From Streptomyces sp. SID14478 (GTDB lineage: Bacteria; Actinomycetota; Actinomycetes; Streptomycetales; Streptomycetaceae), in contig NZ_JAAGMG010001141.1 in NCBI RefSeq assembly GCF_010548525.1, positions 1-32,074 on the forward strand: a stretch of DNA of 32,074 nt, given 5' to 3'. Position numbers and translations under genes: made by a program. The notes under the pieces were generated by a model. That model was not told the origin of the DNA, searched no databases, and was given only the letters and a program-made list of their open reading frames with translations. Below, piece after piece: positions 6,635 to 14,369 of the stretch. Each line of letters opens with the position of its first letter. Position 1 is the first letter of the stretch.

Positions 6635-7033
6635 TCAGGAGCGGTCGTCGGACCGACCGCGTTCGTACCTGCGCAGCCTCTGATAGCCGGTCAGGATCCC
6701 CTCCTGGTCGAGGGTGACCTCGTAACTGGCCAGCAGGCTCATCGTGTCGGGAACCCTGGTCAGTTCCAGGACTTCCACCTCGAGGCACCAACCGTCGTCG
6801 GTGGCGGCGAACGTGGTGACGGCGTCAACGGGCTTGCCTGTGAGGTCACCCAGCTGTTCGCGTGCCATACGGAGGGCTTCGACGGGGCGAAGCCTCTTCG
6901 GCCGGCGCGGCGGTGCGCTCTGGGAGCGCTCACTGGAACTGCGGCTCGTGCGGCTCTTCTTGGTGGGTGTCTTGCTCTGTGTCTCGTCGGGGGCTTCGGA
7001 CTCTGTGTGTGATGCCTGTGAAGAGTTCGTCAT
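6635..7033 (-). CDS. gvpO: Gas vesicle protein GvpO
   Basis: A 132-residue protein. The first ~45 residues are Ser/Thr/Lys/Arg-rich and probably disordered (TPTKKSRTSRSSSERSQS). Residues about 48-126 form the GvpO domain: RPVEALRMAREQLGDLTGKPVDAVTTFAATDDGWCLEVEVLELTRVPDTMSLLASYEV, ending GYQRLRRYERG. GvpO is an accessory protein required for vesicle formation in haloarchaea. I chose ATG 7033 because GAGAGGAA precedes it at good spacing; a longer open frame upstream (to 8044) is antisense to the DUF1264 gene and has no support. First gene of the operon. Confidence 0.92.
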   Translation of the reverse strand: MTNSSQASHTESEAPDETQSKTPTKKSRTSRSSSERSQSAPPRRPKRLRPVEALRMAREQLGDLTGKPVDAVTTFAATDDGWCLEVEVLELTRVPDTMSLLASYEVTLDQEGILTGYQRLRRYERGRSDDRS

Positions 7034-7050
7034 ATTTCCTCTCGCCCCGT

Positions 7051-7074
7051 GTGCCCATGATCCGTGGGCCAAAC
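7051..7074 (-). promoter_or_regulatory. Candidate SigB-type stress promoter of the gvp operon
   Basis: On the minus strand GTTT, a 14-base spacer and GGGCAC lie 17-40 bases upstream of the gvpO ATG. Streptomyces SigB-group promoters have the form GNNT, 14-16 bases, GGGTAC/T, so this matches all but one key base. Stress-sigma control of gas vesicle operons in Streptomyces is plausible; the assignment here is by pattern only. Confidence 0.4.
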
Positions 7075-7171
7075 CCCCCAGTTCCGGTGTGACCCATGAC
7101 TCCCTTCGCGGCCTCGCACTCGGTGCCGTGCGACGGATTCCCGGTGGGCGCTCAGCGGTTATGCGTTCCGT

Positions 7172-7981
7172 ATGCGGGGGCACCCGCCGCGCATGGCTCT
7201 CCCACACGACATACATCGCTCGCACCGCTCCGGCCGGGGACCTGCCGCGGCCGTCGGGATCGGCGTCGCGGCAGGGCTGACGGCCGCGGCCGGACTCCTG
7301 CTCGGCCGCAAGGCCGCCACCGTCGGCAGGATCGGCACAGGGCACTCGCTCAAACACCGTGCGCTGGACCTGGCGGCCGGCGCCCTGCAGCCGAAGTATC
7401 CGCTCGCCGCGATGAGCACCTACCTCAACGGCTTCCACATGTACGCCGACGACATGGGCCGTCAGGTCGAGGCGACGCACTTCTGCATCCATCTGCGGCA
7501 CGACCTGCACCAGTGCGTCATCTTCGACCGGAACGCGGCCGACGCCCGGCTGATCGGCATCGAGTACATCATCAGCGAGGAACGGTTCCGTGCCCTGCCC
7601 GAGGACGAGAAGCAGCTGTGGCACAGCCACCACTACGAGGTCTCCTCGGGCGCCCTCACCGCACCCGGCATCCCCGACATGGCCGAGCACGCGTACTTCG
7701 AGGACCTCGTGACCACGTACGGGAAGACCTTCCACACGTGGCAGTACGACCGCGACGACTTTCCCTATGGTGTGCCGCAGTTGATGATGGGCTTCACCGA
7801 GGACGGGCAGCTCTCGCAGGAGCTGATCCGGGAACGGGACCGCAGGCTCGGTGTCTCCACCTCCCACAAGCGGCACAACCGTGCGGACATCCCTGTGCCC
7901 GACGTCGCGCCGGGCGCCAACGCCTGGGAGGACGGCCGGGCCGTGCAGACAGACCTCCAGGAGGTGCGCCTCAAGCGATGA
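7172..7981 (+). CDS. DUF1264 (oil-body-associated protein-like) domain protein
   Basis: A 269-residue protein. After an Ala/Gly-rich, weakly hydrophobic N-terminal segment (AAAVGIGVAAGLTAAAGLLLG), residues about 70-245 match the DUF1264/OBAP family. Matching segments include YLNGFHMYADDMGRQVEATHFC, LHQCVIFDRN, ARLIGIEYIISEE, LWHSHHYEVSSG, GKTFHTWQYDRDDFPYGVPQLMMGF. Plant members associate with lipid bodies; bacterial members have no established function. Conserved His residues (HMYADD, HSHHYE, HTWQYD) could bind a metal (inference). The start is uncertain: ATG 7172 or ATG 7193, neither with a good ribosome-binding site. It is divergent from the gvp operon across a ~140-base intergenic region. 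Confidence 0.85.
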   Translation: MRGHPPRMALPHDIHRSHRSGRGPAAAVGIGVAAGLTAAAGLLLGRKAATVGRIGTGHSLKHRALDLAAGALQPKYPLAAMSTYLNGFHMYADDMGRQVEATHFCIHLRHDLHQCVIFDRNAADARLIGIEYIISEERFRALPEDEKQLWHSHHYEVSSGALTAPGIPDMAEHAYFEDLVTTYGKTFHTWQYDRDDFPYGVPQLMMGFTEDGQLSQELIRERDRRLGVSTSHKRHNRADIPVPDVAPGANAWEDGRAVQTDLQEVRLKR

Positions 7982-8079
7982 CCGGCGGCGCGCCTGGCTT
8001 GCCGCCGTGAACCGGACGGAGACTCTCGGCGAGGCCCTGGCCAAGGCGTGCGGGCGGTGCGACGGGGCACCCGGTCCGC

Positions 8080-8844
8080 ATGACCTCTGGGAAAGCGAAA
8101 CACCTGAGGTGCGGCATCGTCGCGCTCGCCGTTGTGACCTCCTTTCCCGTGCTCGCCGCGTGCGGGGACGGCAGAGGAGGGGACGCCGCTGATCACGCGA
8201 CGCCCGAGGGGGTGTCGACCGGCCGACGCCTGACCGTCGTCACCGACAACGGAGTGCGGCTGCGCCCTGCCTCCGGCGACCGGGTCACGATCGTCGCGCA
8301 CACCGGGCATCGCTGGTCGGGCAAGGGTGACCACAGGGTGCTCGATCTGTCCTGTCCCGACGGTGCGGACTCCCGGGACCCCTGTCCGCGGATGCCGGAA
8401 GTGGACATCCCGGCCGGCACGGGCGTCACCGTCTCGGCCCGCAACGCGGGGATCGACGCCGCCGGAGTCTCCGGCGCCCTGGACCTCACCACGGTCAACG
8501 GCGACGTGACGGTCACCGACGCGGGACGGACCGGCTCCTCCGTACGTCTGACCACCCGCAACGGGTCCGTACGCGCCCACGACCTGCGCGCTGCCACGTT
8601 GCACGCGCAGACCGTCAACGGCGACGTCACTGTGGGCTGCGCCACTGCTCCGTCCCGCATCGACGCGGCCACCACGAACGGCTCGGTCGACGCGACGGTC
8701 CCCGACGACTCACCCGCCTATCGCGTCAACGCCACGACCGACAACGGGCGGCCGCGGATCGACATCCCGACCGCCACCGCCTCGCACGCCGCCACGATGC
8801 GTCTGGCGACGGTGAACGGCGACGTGCGGGCCGAGCGCGGATAA
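8080..8844 (+). CDS. Lipoprotein with DUF4097-type repeat beta-helix domain
   Basis: A 254-residue exported lipoprotein. The N terminus has a basic start (KAKHLRC), a hydrophobic core and the lipobox LAAC at about residues 25-28, so it should be lipid-anchored on the outer face of the membrane. The rest is a regular series of short beta turns with the recurring motif T.NGDV/NGSV (six copies, e.g. TTVNGDVTV, LTTRNGSVR, QTVNGDVTV, LATVNGDVR), characteristic of DUF4097 beta-solenoid domains. Cys pairs (LSCPDG and DPCPRM) may form a disulfide. Function unknown; adhesin-like or envelope-sensing roles are only guesses. It lies 98 bases after the DUF1264 gene and converges on the MHS transporter. 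Confidence 0.85.
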   Translation: MTSGKAKHLRCGIVALAVVTSFPVLAACGDGRGGDAADHATPEGVSTGRRLTVVTDNGVRLRPASGDRVTIVAHTGHRWSGKGDHRVLDLSCPDGADSRDPCPRMPEVDIPAGTGVTVSARNAGIDAAGVSGALDLTTVNGDVTVTDAGRTGSSVRLTTRNGSVRAHDLRAATLHAQTVNGDVTVGCATAPSRIDAATTNGSVDATVPDDSPAYRVNATTDNGRPRIDIPTATASHAATMRLATVNGDVRAERG

Positions 8845-8876
8845 AACCGCGCCCGGCCCGGGAACCGGGGAGCCGC

Positions 8877-10454
8877 TCAGACGGCGGTCCCCACGGGTTC
8901 CGGGGTGCCGCGGTCGGAGTCGGGGTCCGCGGCAGTGGTCTCCGCGTCGCCCGGCCACTGCGAGAGCGGTCCACGGGGGTACTGGGCGGCGACCATGTCG
9001 GCTGCCTCCTCCGGCGTGGAGACGGCGGGCGGGGAACCGGCCAGCGGCTGGCGCGCGGTCTCCTTCAGGAACAGGACGGCGACCGCTCCGACCACGGCGG
9101 CGAGCATGATGTAGAACGCCGGCATGAGGTTGTTGCCCGTGGCGCTGGTCAGCCCCTCCATCACCAGCGGCGTGGTGCCGCCGAAGAGGGAGCCGGCGAC
9201 GTTGAAGGAGATCGCCAGCGCCGAGTAGCGCACCTCCGTGGGGAAGAGCGCCGGCAGCACTGCGGACATCGTCGCGAGGAACATCAACAGGCACAGGCCG
9301 ATGAGCAACAGCCCCGCATAGATCGCCACATGGCCGCCGGTGCGCAGGAGCAGGAACGCCGGGAGGGACAGCACGACGAAACCGATCATGCCCGTGAGCA
9401 GCACGGGCTTGCGGCCGATCCGGTCGGACAGGGCGCCGAGCGGATGGACGAGGCACATCAGCACGACCATGACGACGACGATCGCGACGAGCCCGGCGGT
9501 GGAGCCGTACTTCAACTCGTCGGTGAGATACGTCGGCATGTACGACAGCAGGCCGTAGTCGGCGATGTCGTACGCCGCGACGAGGATCATGCACAGCAGC
9601 AGCGCGCGCCAGTGGTCACGGAAGAACGGGCCGAACCGGAACTTCGGGCGTTCGGCTCCGCCCTCCTGCTCGCGCTCCAGCTCCTGGTACGCCGGGGTGT
9701 CCTCCAGCTTGAGACGCATGTACATGCCGATCAGACCGAGCGGACCGGCGACGAGGAACGGCACGCGCCAGCCCCACGAGGTCATGGCGCCGTCGTCCAG
9801 GACGGTCGTGAGGACCGTCACGAGTCCGGCGGCCCCCACGTATCCGGCGAGCGTGCCGAACTCCAGGTAACTGCCGAAGAATCCGCGTCGCTTGTCCGGC
9901 GCGTACTCGGCGATGAAGGTGGCGGCACCGCCGTACTCACCGCCGGTCGAGAAGCCCTGAATGACACGGAAGAGGAGCAGCAGGGCCGGTGCCCACAGCC
10001 CGATGGCGGCGTAGGAGGGCACCAGGCCGATCCCGAACGTCCCGAGGGCCATCATGATCATGGTGAGGGCGAGGACCTTCTTGCGGCCGATGCGGTCGCC
10101 GAGCGGCCCGAAGACGAACCCGCCGATCGGCCGCAGCAGGAAGGCCGCGGCGAAGGCGCCGAAGGAGGCGAGGGTCTGCGCCGTCGGGTTGCCGGACGGG
10201 AAGAACACCTTGCCCAGGGTGACGGCCATGTAGGAGTAGATACCGAAGTCGAACCACTCCATGGCGTTGCCGAGCATCGCGGCCTTCACCGCACGCCGCA
10301 CGGCCGGCTCCTCGGTCACCGTGATGTCACTGCGCCGCAGCTTGGGGTTGCGCCGGCGGTCGATCACCCGGAACAGACCCCGATGACGGCGTACCGCCTC
10401 CGGATCCCACTCCGGCTCACTGTCGTGCGTCGGCTGTGTCGTCTCCGCGCTCAC
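8877..10454 (-). CDS. MFS transporter, metabolite:H+ symporter (MHS) family, ProP-like
   Basis: A 525-residue 12-helix transporter. A cytoplasmic N-terminal stretch of ~65 residues precedes the MHS start GNAMEWFDFGIYSYMAV. Then come the motif A loop (GPLGDRIGRKKVLALTM), RVIQGFSTGGEYGGAATFIAEYAP (the MHS family signature) and a second motif A (GALSDRIGRKPVLL). Relatives import proline/glycine betaine, alpha-ketoglutarate, citrate or shikimate with protons; the substrate is not determinable here, although the overall pattern is closest to ProP-type osmoprotectant symporters. The GTG start at 10454 has AGGAAGGG upstream. It ends 33 bases from the convergent DUF4097 gene. Confidence 0.92.
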   Translation of the reverse strand: MSAETTQPTHDSEPEWDPEAVRRHRGLFRVIDRRRNPKLRRSDITVTEEPAVRRAVKAAMLGNAMEWFDFGIYSYMAVTLGKVFFPSGNPTAQTLASFGAFAAAFLLRPIGGFVFGPLGDRIGRKKVLALTMIMMALGTFGIGLVPSYAAIGLWAPALLLLFRVIQGFSTGGEYGGAATFIAEYAPDKRRGFFGSYLEFGTLAGYVGAAGLVTVLTTVLDDGAMTSWGWRVPFLVAGPLGLIGMYMRLKLEDTPAYQELEREQEGGAERPKFRFGPFFRDHWRALLLCMILVAAYDIADYGLLSYMPTYLTDELKYGSTAGLVAIVVVMVVLMCLVHPLGALSDRIGRKPVLLTGMIGFVVLSLPAFLLLRTGGHVAIYAGLLLIGLCLLMFLATMSAVLPALFPTEVRYSALAISFNVAGSLFGGTTPLVMEGLTSATGNNLMPAFYIMLAAVVGAVAVLFLKETARQPLAGSPPAVSTPEEAADMVAAQYPRGPLSQWPGDAETTAADPDSDRGTPEPVGTAV

Positions 10455-10483
10455 GAATCACCCTTCCTCCTACCTCCTCTTCG

Positions 10484-10499
10484 CCGGGCGCGCGCCCGG
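10484..10499. repeat. 16-bp perfect GC palindrome in a divergent promoter region
   Basis: CCGGGCGCGCGCCCGG, its own reverse complement, lies 30 bases upstream of the MHS transporter start. It could be a repressor site or a hairpin in the 5' leader. GC-only palindromes arise by chance more readily in 70+% GC DNA, so weight is modest. Confidence 0.35.
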
Positions 10500-10680
10500 T
10501 CTGCACCGCTGCGCACGCCCTCCGAACAGGAGGGCAACATGTTCAGGCAACCCCACATGCCCCCTGATCGCACTTCCATGCAGGGCACATCCACCCTGCG
10601 GGGACGATTCGTCGGCAGCAGAGCATTACGTATGCCCCCCCGGCAGCGAGGGGAGGGCGGGCCCGCGGGCGCTCTAAAGT

Positions 10681-11316
10681 GTGGCGATGCATCCCTTCCC
10701 GCCGCCGCAGATAGCGGCGAACGAACTCCGGCCCGGCCGGTACTGGTACGTGATCGCGGCCGCGATCGCCGTCGTGCTGATCGTGCTCGGCGTGGCCCTC
10801 GGCGTATACCGGCTCGACAAGGCGCTCGGTGCCGTGGACACCGGCCACCAGTTCGCCAACGGCGACACCGTCACCGTGCGGCTCGACCAGGACGGCGAGA
10901 AGGCGATCTGGACCAAGGACCCGGGGCCCGGCGACGGCCGCGAGTGCGCGATCAGCGGCCCGGGCCACCCCCGCCTCACCGATTCGGGAGCGGACGTGAC
11001 CCTCACCAGTGGCGACACCTGGCATCTGCTCTACACCGCCAAGGTGTCGCAGACGGGCGACTACGCGGTCACCTGCTCCTCCATGGCGCCGTCCCGGTAC
11101 GCCTTCGGGAACTCCCTGCACATGACGGCGTTGACGATCGGGCTGGTCCTCGCCATCGCTCTGCCGGTGCTCGGGATCGGCATCTGTGTCGCCATCGTCC
11201 TGATCACCGCCCTGCGCCGCAGCAGCCATCGCAAGCGCCTTCTCGCCGAGCGTTACGGCTACGGCGGCCGCCCTCCCGTACACCCCGGGCTCGTGCCTTA
11301 TCGCCCGGGGCCGTGA
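10681..11316 (+). CDS. Small membrane protein with two transmembrane segments
   Basis: A 211-residue protein not matched to a named family. A Pro-rich N terminus is followed by a first transmembrane helix at about residues 20-42 (RYWYVIAAAIAVVLIVLGVALGVYRL). An extracytoplasmic domain of ~100 residues follows (FANGDTVTVRLDQDGEKAIW, then ECAISGPGHPRLTDSGADVTLTSGDTWHLLYTAKVSQTGDYAVTCSS), with two Cys that may pair and a beta-sandwich-like look. A second transmembrane helix (LTIGLVLAIALPVLGIGICVAIVLITAL) leads to a short basic cytoplasmic tail. Start is GTG 10681 or ATG 10687; no clear ribosome-binding site. It is divergent from the MHS transporter. Confidence 0.75.
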   Translation: MAMHPFPPPQIAANELRPGRYWYVIAAAIAVVLIVLGVALGVYRLDKALGAVDTGHQFANGDTVTVRLDQDGEKAIWTKDPGPGDGRECAISGPGHPRLTDSGADVTLTSGDTWHLLYTAKVSQTGDYAVTCSSMAPSRYAFGNSLHMTALTIGLVLAIALPVLGIGICVAIVLITALRRSSHRKRLLAERYGYGGRPPVHPGLVPYRPGP

Positions 11317-11420
11317 CGACGGACGGCCCCGGCTGCGTCCGGGCCGAGCCGGCGGCGTGCACCGCCGAGGGCGGCACCGGCCCGAACGCGCGCGCCAGGG
11401 CCGCCACTTGAGCCGTGGGG

Positions 11421-12605
11421 TCAGGACAACCAGGCACGCAGTGCATTGACCCGGGACGCACCCGCGTCGAAGGCCGCCTCGTCGAGCGTGCCCGCGGCGA
11501 GGGCCTCGCTCAGGGCGCTCACCGCGTCCTCTCCCTGGGCGGTGTCGCGGGACGAGCACAGGATCAGGTCCATGCCGGCGGCGGCAGCCGCCACGGCGCG
11601 TTGCGCGGTGCCGCCGAACTCCCCCAGCGCTCCGGCCTCCAGGGCGTCGGTGATCGTCACGCCGGAGAAGCCGAGCCGGCCCCGCAGCTCGCCGACCACC
11701 GTCGGCGACAGGCCGGCCGGCAGGTCGGCGTCCAGCGCCCGATAGACGGCCCAGGACAGCATGACCAGCTTCGTCCCGGCAGCGATCGCGGCGCGGTAGG
11801 GCAGCTCGTCCACTGCGCGCAGCGTGGTCGCCGAAGTGGTGAGGGTGACTGGTCCCAGATCGGTGTTCTGGTTCGCCGATGCGGCACCGAGGCCGGGGAA
11901 GTGCTTGGCGGTGGCCGCCACTCCGGTGTCCTGCTGGGCGGCGACGAAGGTGGAGCCGCAGGTACTGACCGCCTCGGGATCCTTGCTGTACGACCGCTCG
12001 GAGTGGTCGGTGAAGTCGCCGGCCGTGCGGTACACGTCGAGGACCGGTGCCAGGTTGACGTTCATGCCGACGCCCGCGAGGTTCAGGCCCGCGCCGTTGC
12101 CGGTGAACTCGGCCTGCGCGACGGGATCGGCGGAGGCGCCCACGTCCTTCGCGGACTGGACGGGCTCGCCGGGCAGCCGGCGCACCAGGCCGCCTTCCTG
12201 GTCGGTCATCAGCAGCAGCGGGGCCGTCACGGGCGCGGAGGCGTGCGCCTCCTTGAGTTCGTTCACGACGCCCTCGATCTGGCTGAGGCTCTTGATGTTC
12301 TCCCCGAAGAAGATCACTCCGGCGCTGCGGCCCTGACTGATGGCGTCCAACAGCCGGGCGGGCGGGGTGAGTCCGGGATAGGAGTGGATGACGCGCTGCC
12401 CCGCCCGCTGCGCCGGGGTCAGGGAGAGCGGGCAGGCGCGTGAGGGGCCGGTCGTGGGCGCGGCTGCCGCCGTGCCCGCCAGCCCCAGTCCCGCGGCCAG
12501 GGCCGCGGTTCCGGCGAGCAGGGCGCCGCGCCTGCTCAAGGGTCGGGGAGTCGGGAGCTGCGCATCCCAGGGCTGGGAGGGCGAGGGCTGTGGGGTCGGG
12601 CTCAT
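11421..12605 (-). CDS. Secreted GH3 family protein, NagZ-like beta-N-acetylhexosaminidase
   Basis: A 394-residue protein with a Tat-type signal (PLSRRGALLAGTAALAAGLGLAGTAAAA, RR at 25-26). The mature part is one GH3 (beta/alpha)8 domain: AGQRVIHSYPGL, ARLLDAISQGRSAGVIFFGENI, LLLMTDQEGGLVRRLPG, NVNLAPVLDV, AATAKHFPGLGAASANQNTD, GVTITDALEAGAL (Asp is the expected nucleophile). NagZ-type enzymes remove N-acetylglucosamine from peptidoglycan fragments. The loop that normally carries the catalytic Asp-Ser-His dyad and the KHFPGHG motif reads KHFPGLG...NQNTD here, so acid/base catalysis must differ. It follows the GH25 muramidase gene on the same strand, separated by two hairpins, suggesting related function but separate transcripts. 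Confidence 0.88.
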   Translation of the reverse strand: MSPTPQPSPSQPWDAQLPTPRPLSRRGALLAGTAALAAGLGLAGTAAAAPTTGPSRACPLSLTPAQRAGQRVIHSYPGLTPPARLLDAISQGRSAGVIFFGENIKSLSQIEGVVNELKEAHASAPVTAPLLLMTDQEGGLVRRLPGEPVQSAKDVGASADPVAQAEFTGNGAGLNLAGVGMNVNLAPVLDVYRTAGDFTDHSERSYSKDPEAVSTCGSTFVAAQQDTGVAATAKHFPGLGAASANQNTDLGPVTLTTSATTLRAVDELPYRAAIAAGTKLVMLSWAVYRALDADLPAGLSPTVVGELRGRLGFSGVTITDALEAGALGEFGGTAQRAVAAAAAGMDLILCSSRDTAQGEDAVSALSEALAAGTLDEAAFDAGASRVNALRAWLS

Positions 12606-12662
12606 GACGTGCTCCTTCGCGGGACTGCCGTGGTGCCCGGCCCGGGGGCCGGTGCGGAACTG

Positions 12663-12698
12663 CGGGTCGGAGCGGCTCGACCGGCCCGCTCCGACCCG
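12663..12698 (-). terminator. 13-bp-stem hairpin between GH25 and GH3 genes
   Basis: CGGGTCGGAGCGG and its exact reverse complement flank a 10-base loop. It is the second of two hairpins downstream of the GH25 stop and lies 58 bases upstream of the GH3 start. The strong GC stem fits a streptomycete intrinsic terminator without a U-run. Confidence 0.7.
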
Positions 12699-12710
12699 TG
12701 GTCCCGATCA

Positions 12711-12738
12711 TGCCGGGAGCACACCCGTCCTCCCGGCA
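12711..12738 (-). terminator. 9-bp-stem hairpin directly after the GH25 gene
   Basis: TGCCGGGAG and CTCCCGGCA form a perfect stem with a 10-base loop, beginning 10 bases after the GH25 stop on the minus strand. With the neighbouring 13-bp hairpin it makes a tandem terminator. Confidence 0.7.
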
Positions 12739-12747
12739 ACGGCGCGG

Positions 12748-13638
12748 TCAGGGGGTGTTGTTGGCCAGGGCCAGCAGTCGCGAGCGGTCGCCGCTGAAGC
12801 GGTCGCGGTCCACGTTCCCGGAAATGCCGCTCACCGCACCGGTGGACGTGTACTGCCACACGGTCCAGAAGGGGAAGCCGCCGGGGATGCTGGGACTGGT
12901 CGCGGACGTCCAGTGGGCGACCCACAGCGGGCTCTTGGCGGACATGCCGCTCCAGCCGCCGGTGCAGGAGTTCCACCAGCTCGCGCTGGTGTAGATCACG
13001 ACGTCGCGGCCGGTGCGGGCCTTGTAGGTGTTGTAGAAGTCGAGGATCCAGGACTGCATTGCCGCAGCCGTCTTGCCGTAGCAGCTTCCCTCGATGTCCA
13101 GGACGCCGGGGAGCGTCAGGTTGTCGCGGGACCAGGCTCCGCCGTTGCTCGCGAAGAAGTTCGCCTGGGCCGCGCCGCCGGACAGGTCGGGCCGCGCGAA
13201 GTGGTAGGCGCCCCGGATGACGCCGGCGTTGTAGGCGCCCAGGTAGTTGGTGCTGAAGCTGGGGTCCTTGTAGGTGGTGCCCTCGGTCGCCTTCATCCAG
13301 CTGAACTCGATGCCCGCGGCGCGCACGGAGCCCCAGTTGATGGCGCCCTGCCAGTTGGAGACGTCGATCCCCACCGGGTTGGCCAGGATGTTCGCGTCGT
13401 CGTCCGATGTCGCGTCGAGGCCCAACTGCCGGGTGTCCGGCGTGAAGTCCTCGCTGTCCTGCACATAGCCGACGCCCATGTAGCCCTGGCCCAGCGGCAC
13501 GACGCCGTCGGAGGGCAGCGGAGCGGCGGAGGCGCTGCCCGACATCAGGGCGAGGGTCAGGGCGGCGCTCGTGGCGGCGACACAGGCGGCGGTGAGTCTT
13601 CGCTTGGCGCATCCGAACGTGAGGCTCCGGCGGGACAT
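12748..13638 (-). CDS. Secreted GH25 lysozyme (N-acetylmuramidase)
   Basis: A 296-residue protein. Residues 1-39 are a signal peptide (SRRSLTF..., basic region, hydrophobic core, SGSASA cleavage region). The GH25 domain covers about 85-290: GIDVSNWQGAINW with the conserved active-site Asp, SWMKATEGTTYKDPSF, GAYHFARP, VLDIEG (catalytic Asp/Glu pair), DVVIYTSASWW, LWVAHWTSA, FWTVWQYTSTG and a VDRDRF ending. This is the Chalaropsis/cellosyl-type muramidase family, which cleaves MurNAc-GlcNAc bonds. There is no separate cell-wall-binding domain. ATG 13638 has AGGAGGAAG upstream. Two hairpins follow the gene. Confidence 0.94.
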   Translation of the reverse strand: MSRRSLTFGCAKRRLTAACVAATSAALTLALMSGSASAAPLPSDGVVPLGQGYMGVGYVQDSEDFTPDTRQLGLDATSDDDANILANPVGIDVSNWQGAINWGSVRAAGIEFSWMKATEGTTYKDPSFSTNYLGAYNAGVIRGAYHFARPDLSGGAAQANFFASNGGAWSRDNLTLPGVLDIEGSCYGKTAAAMQSWILDFYNTYKARTGRDVVIYTSASWWNSCTGGWSGMSAKSPLWVAHWTSATSPSIPGGFPFWTVWQYTSTGAVSGISGNVDRDRFSGDRSRLLALANNTP

Positions 13639-13853
13639 GGCTTCCTCCTGCGTGGTGGGGGTGAGGAGCTGCGGTGCGGTCGCACGTGTCGCCGAGGACT
13701 CCCGCGGGATCTACGCGCGTCCGGTTGTCACGAACACGACATAGTGAGCCACAGATGGAGGCGCACGGGAATGCCTTTCCGGTTCATTAGAGGCCTAGAC
13801 CATTCGGCGCGCGGGTGAGCTGCGGAAACCGGCCGCCGTCGCCAGAACTTTCT

Positions 13854-14369
13854 TCAACTGATGGCTGAAAGCGGAAGCTCCGCAAGTCCCCGCCACCCGG
13901 TGTCGGTCAGGGCGACCACGTACAGCGCGCTCACCTCGGCAGTGATCGGCAGGAGCGCCGCCGCACGGTCGGCGACGGCTTGCGCGGTGTCCGCGTCCGC
14001 GCCCAGGGCCACGGTGAGATGCACCGGCGGGTCCTGCCCGAAGCGGCCGCCGTAAGGGACGCTTCCTGGATACGCGGCCCGCAAGGCGCTTGCCGCGGCC
14101 TGCAGTTCGGGCACCGCGACCGCCACGAAACCGTCTCGCTGCTCCACCGAGGACAGCCGGAGCCGGACCGGGCCGTCCGGCAGTGCGGCGCGCAGCCGTT
14201 CCAGTCCTCGCGCGTCGACCTGGTCGGCGTGCCGCCAGGGGTAGAGCAGCGCGGCGTGCGCGGGCACACCGGGCCGCACCACGCGTGGATCCGCGTCGGC
14301 TGCCACCTTCAACAGCGGCTCCGCCTCCGGCACCAGCGCCAGTACCGCCGTTGTTCCCACCTGGGCCAT
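13854..14369 (-). CDS. 2'-5' RNA ligase/cyclic phosphodiesterase-fold protein
   Basis: A 171-residue protein of the 2H phosphoesterase superfamily, single domain, no signal peptide. The family has two His-x-Thr/Ser motifs; here the first is H38-A-A-L (HAALLYPW, Thr replaced by Ala) and the second H117-L-T-V (HLTVALG, intact). The substitution in the first motif is common in less-studied members and leaves activity uncertain. I chose ATG 14369 because AGGGACGGGA precedes it; an in-frame ATG at 14444 would add 25 residues without support. The upstream region holds three 18-bp repeats. RNA or nucleotide substrates are possible. Confidence 0.78.
   Translation of the reverse strand: MAQVGTTAVLALVPEAEPLLKVAADADPRVVRPGVPAHAALLYPWRHADQVDARGLERLRAALPDGPVRLRLSSVEQRDGFVAVAVPELQAAASALRAAYPGSVPYGGRFGQDPPVHLTVALGADADTAQAVADRAAALLPITAEVSALYVVALTDTGWRGLAELPLSAIS

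Noticed and set aside
10528..10680. Good AGGAGGG and ATG at 10540 (MFRQPHMPPD...) ahead of the membrane protein gene
   Set aside because: The frame has no stop before running out of frame through the real gene, and codon bias is poor; kept only as a curiosity.
9330..11411. 693-codon open frame on the plus strand
   Set aside because: It is antisense to the MHS transporter, then out of frame through the membrane protein gene; composition is Arg/Gly/His-rich shadow sequence with no family match.
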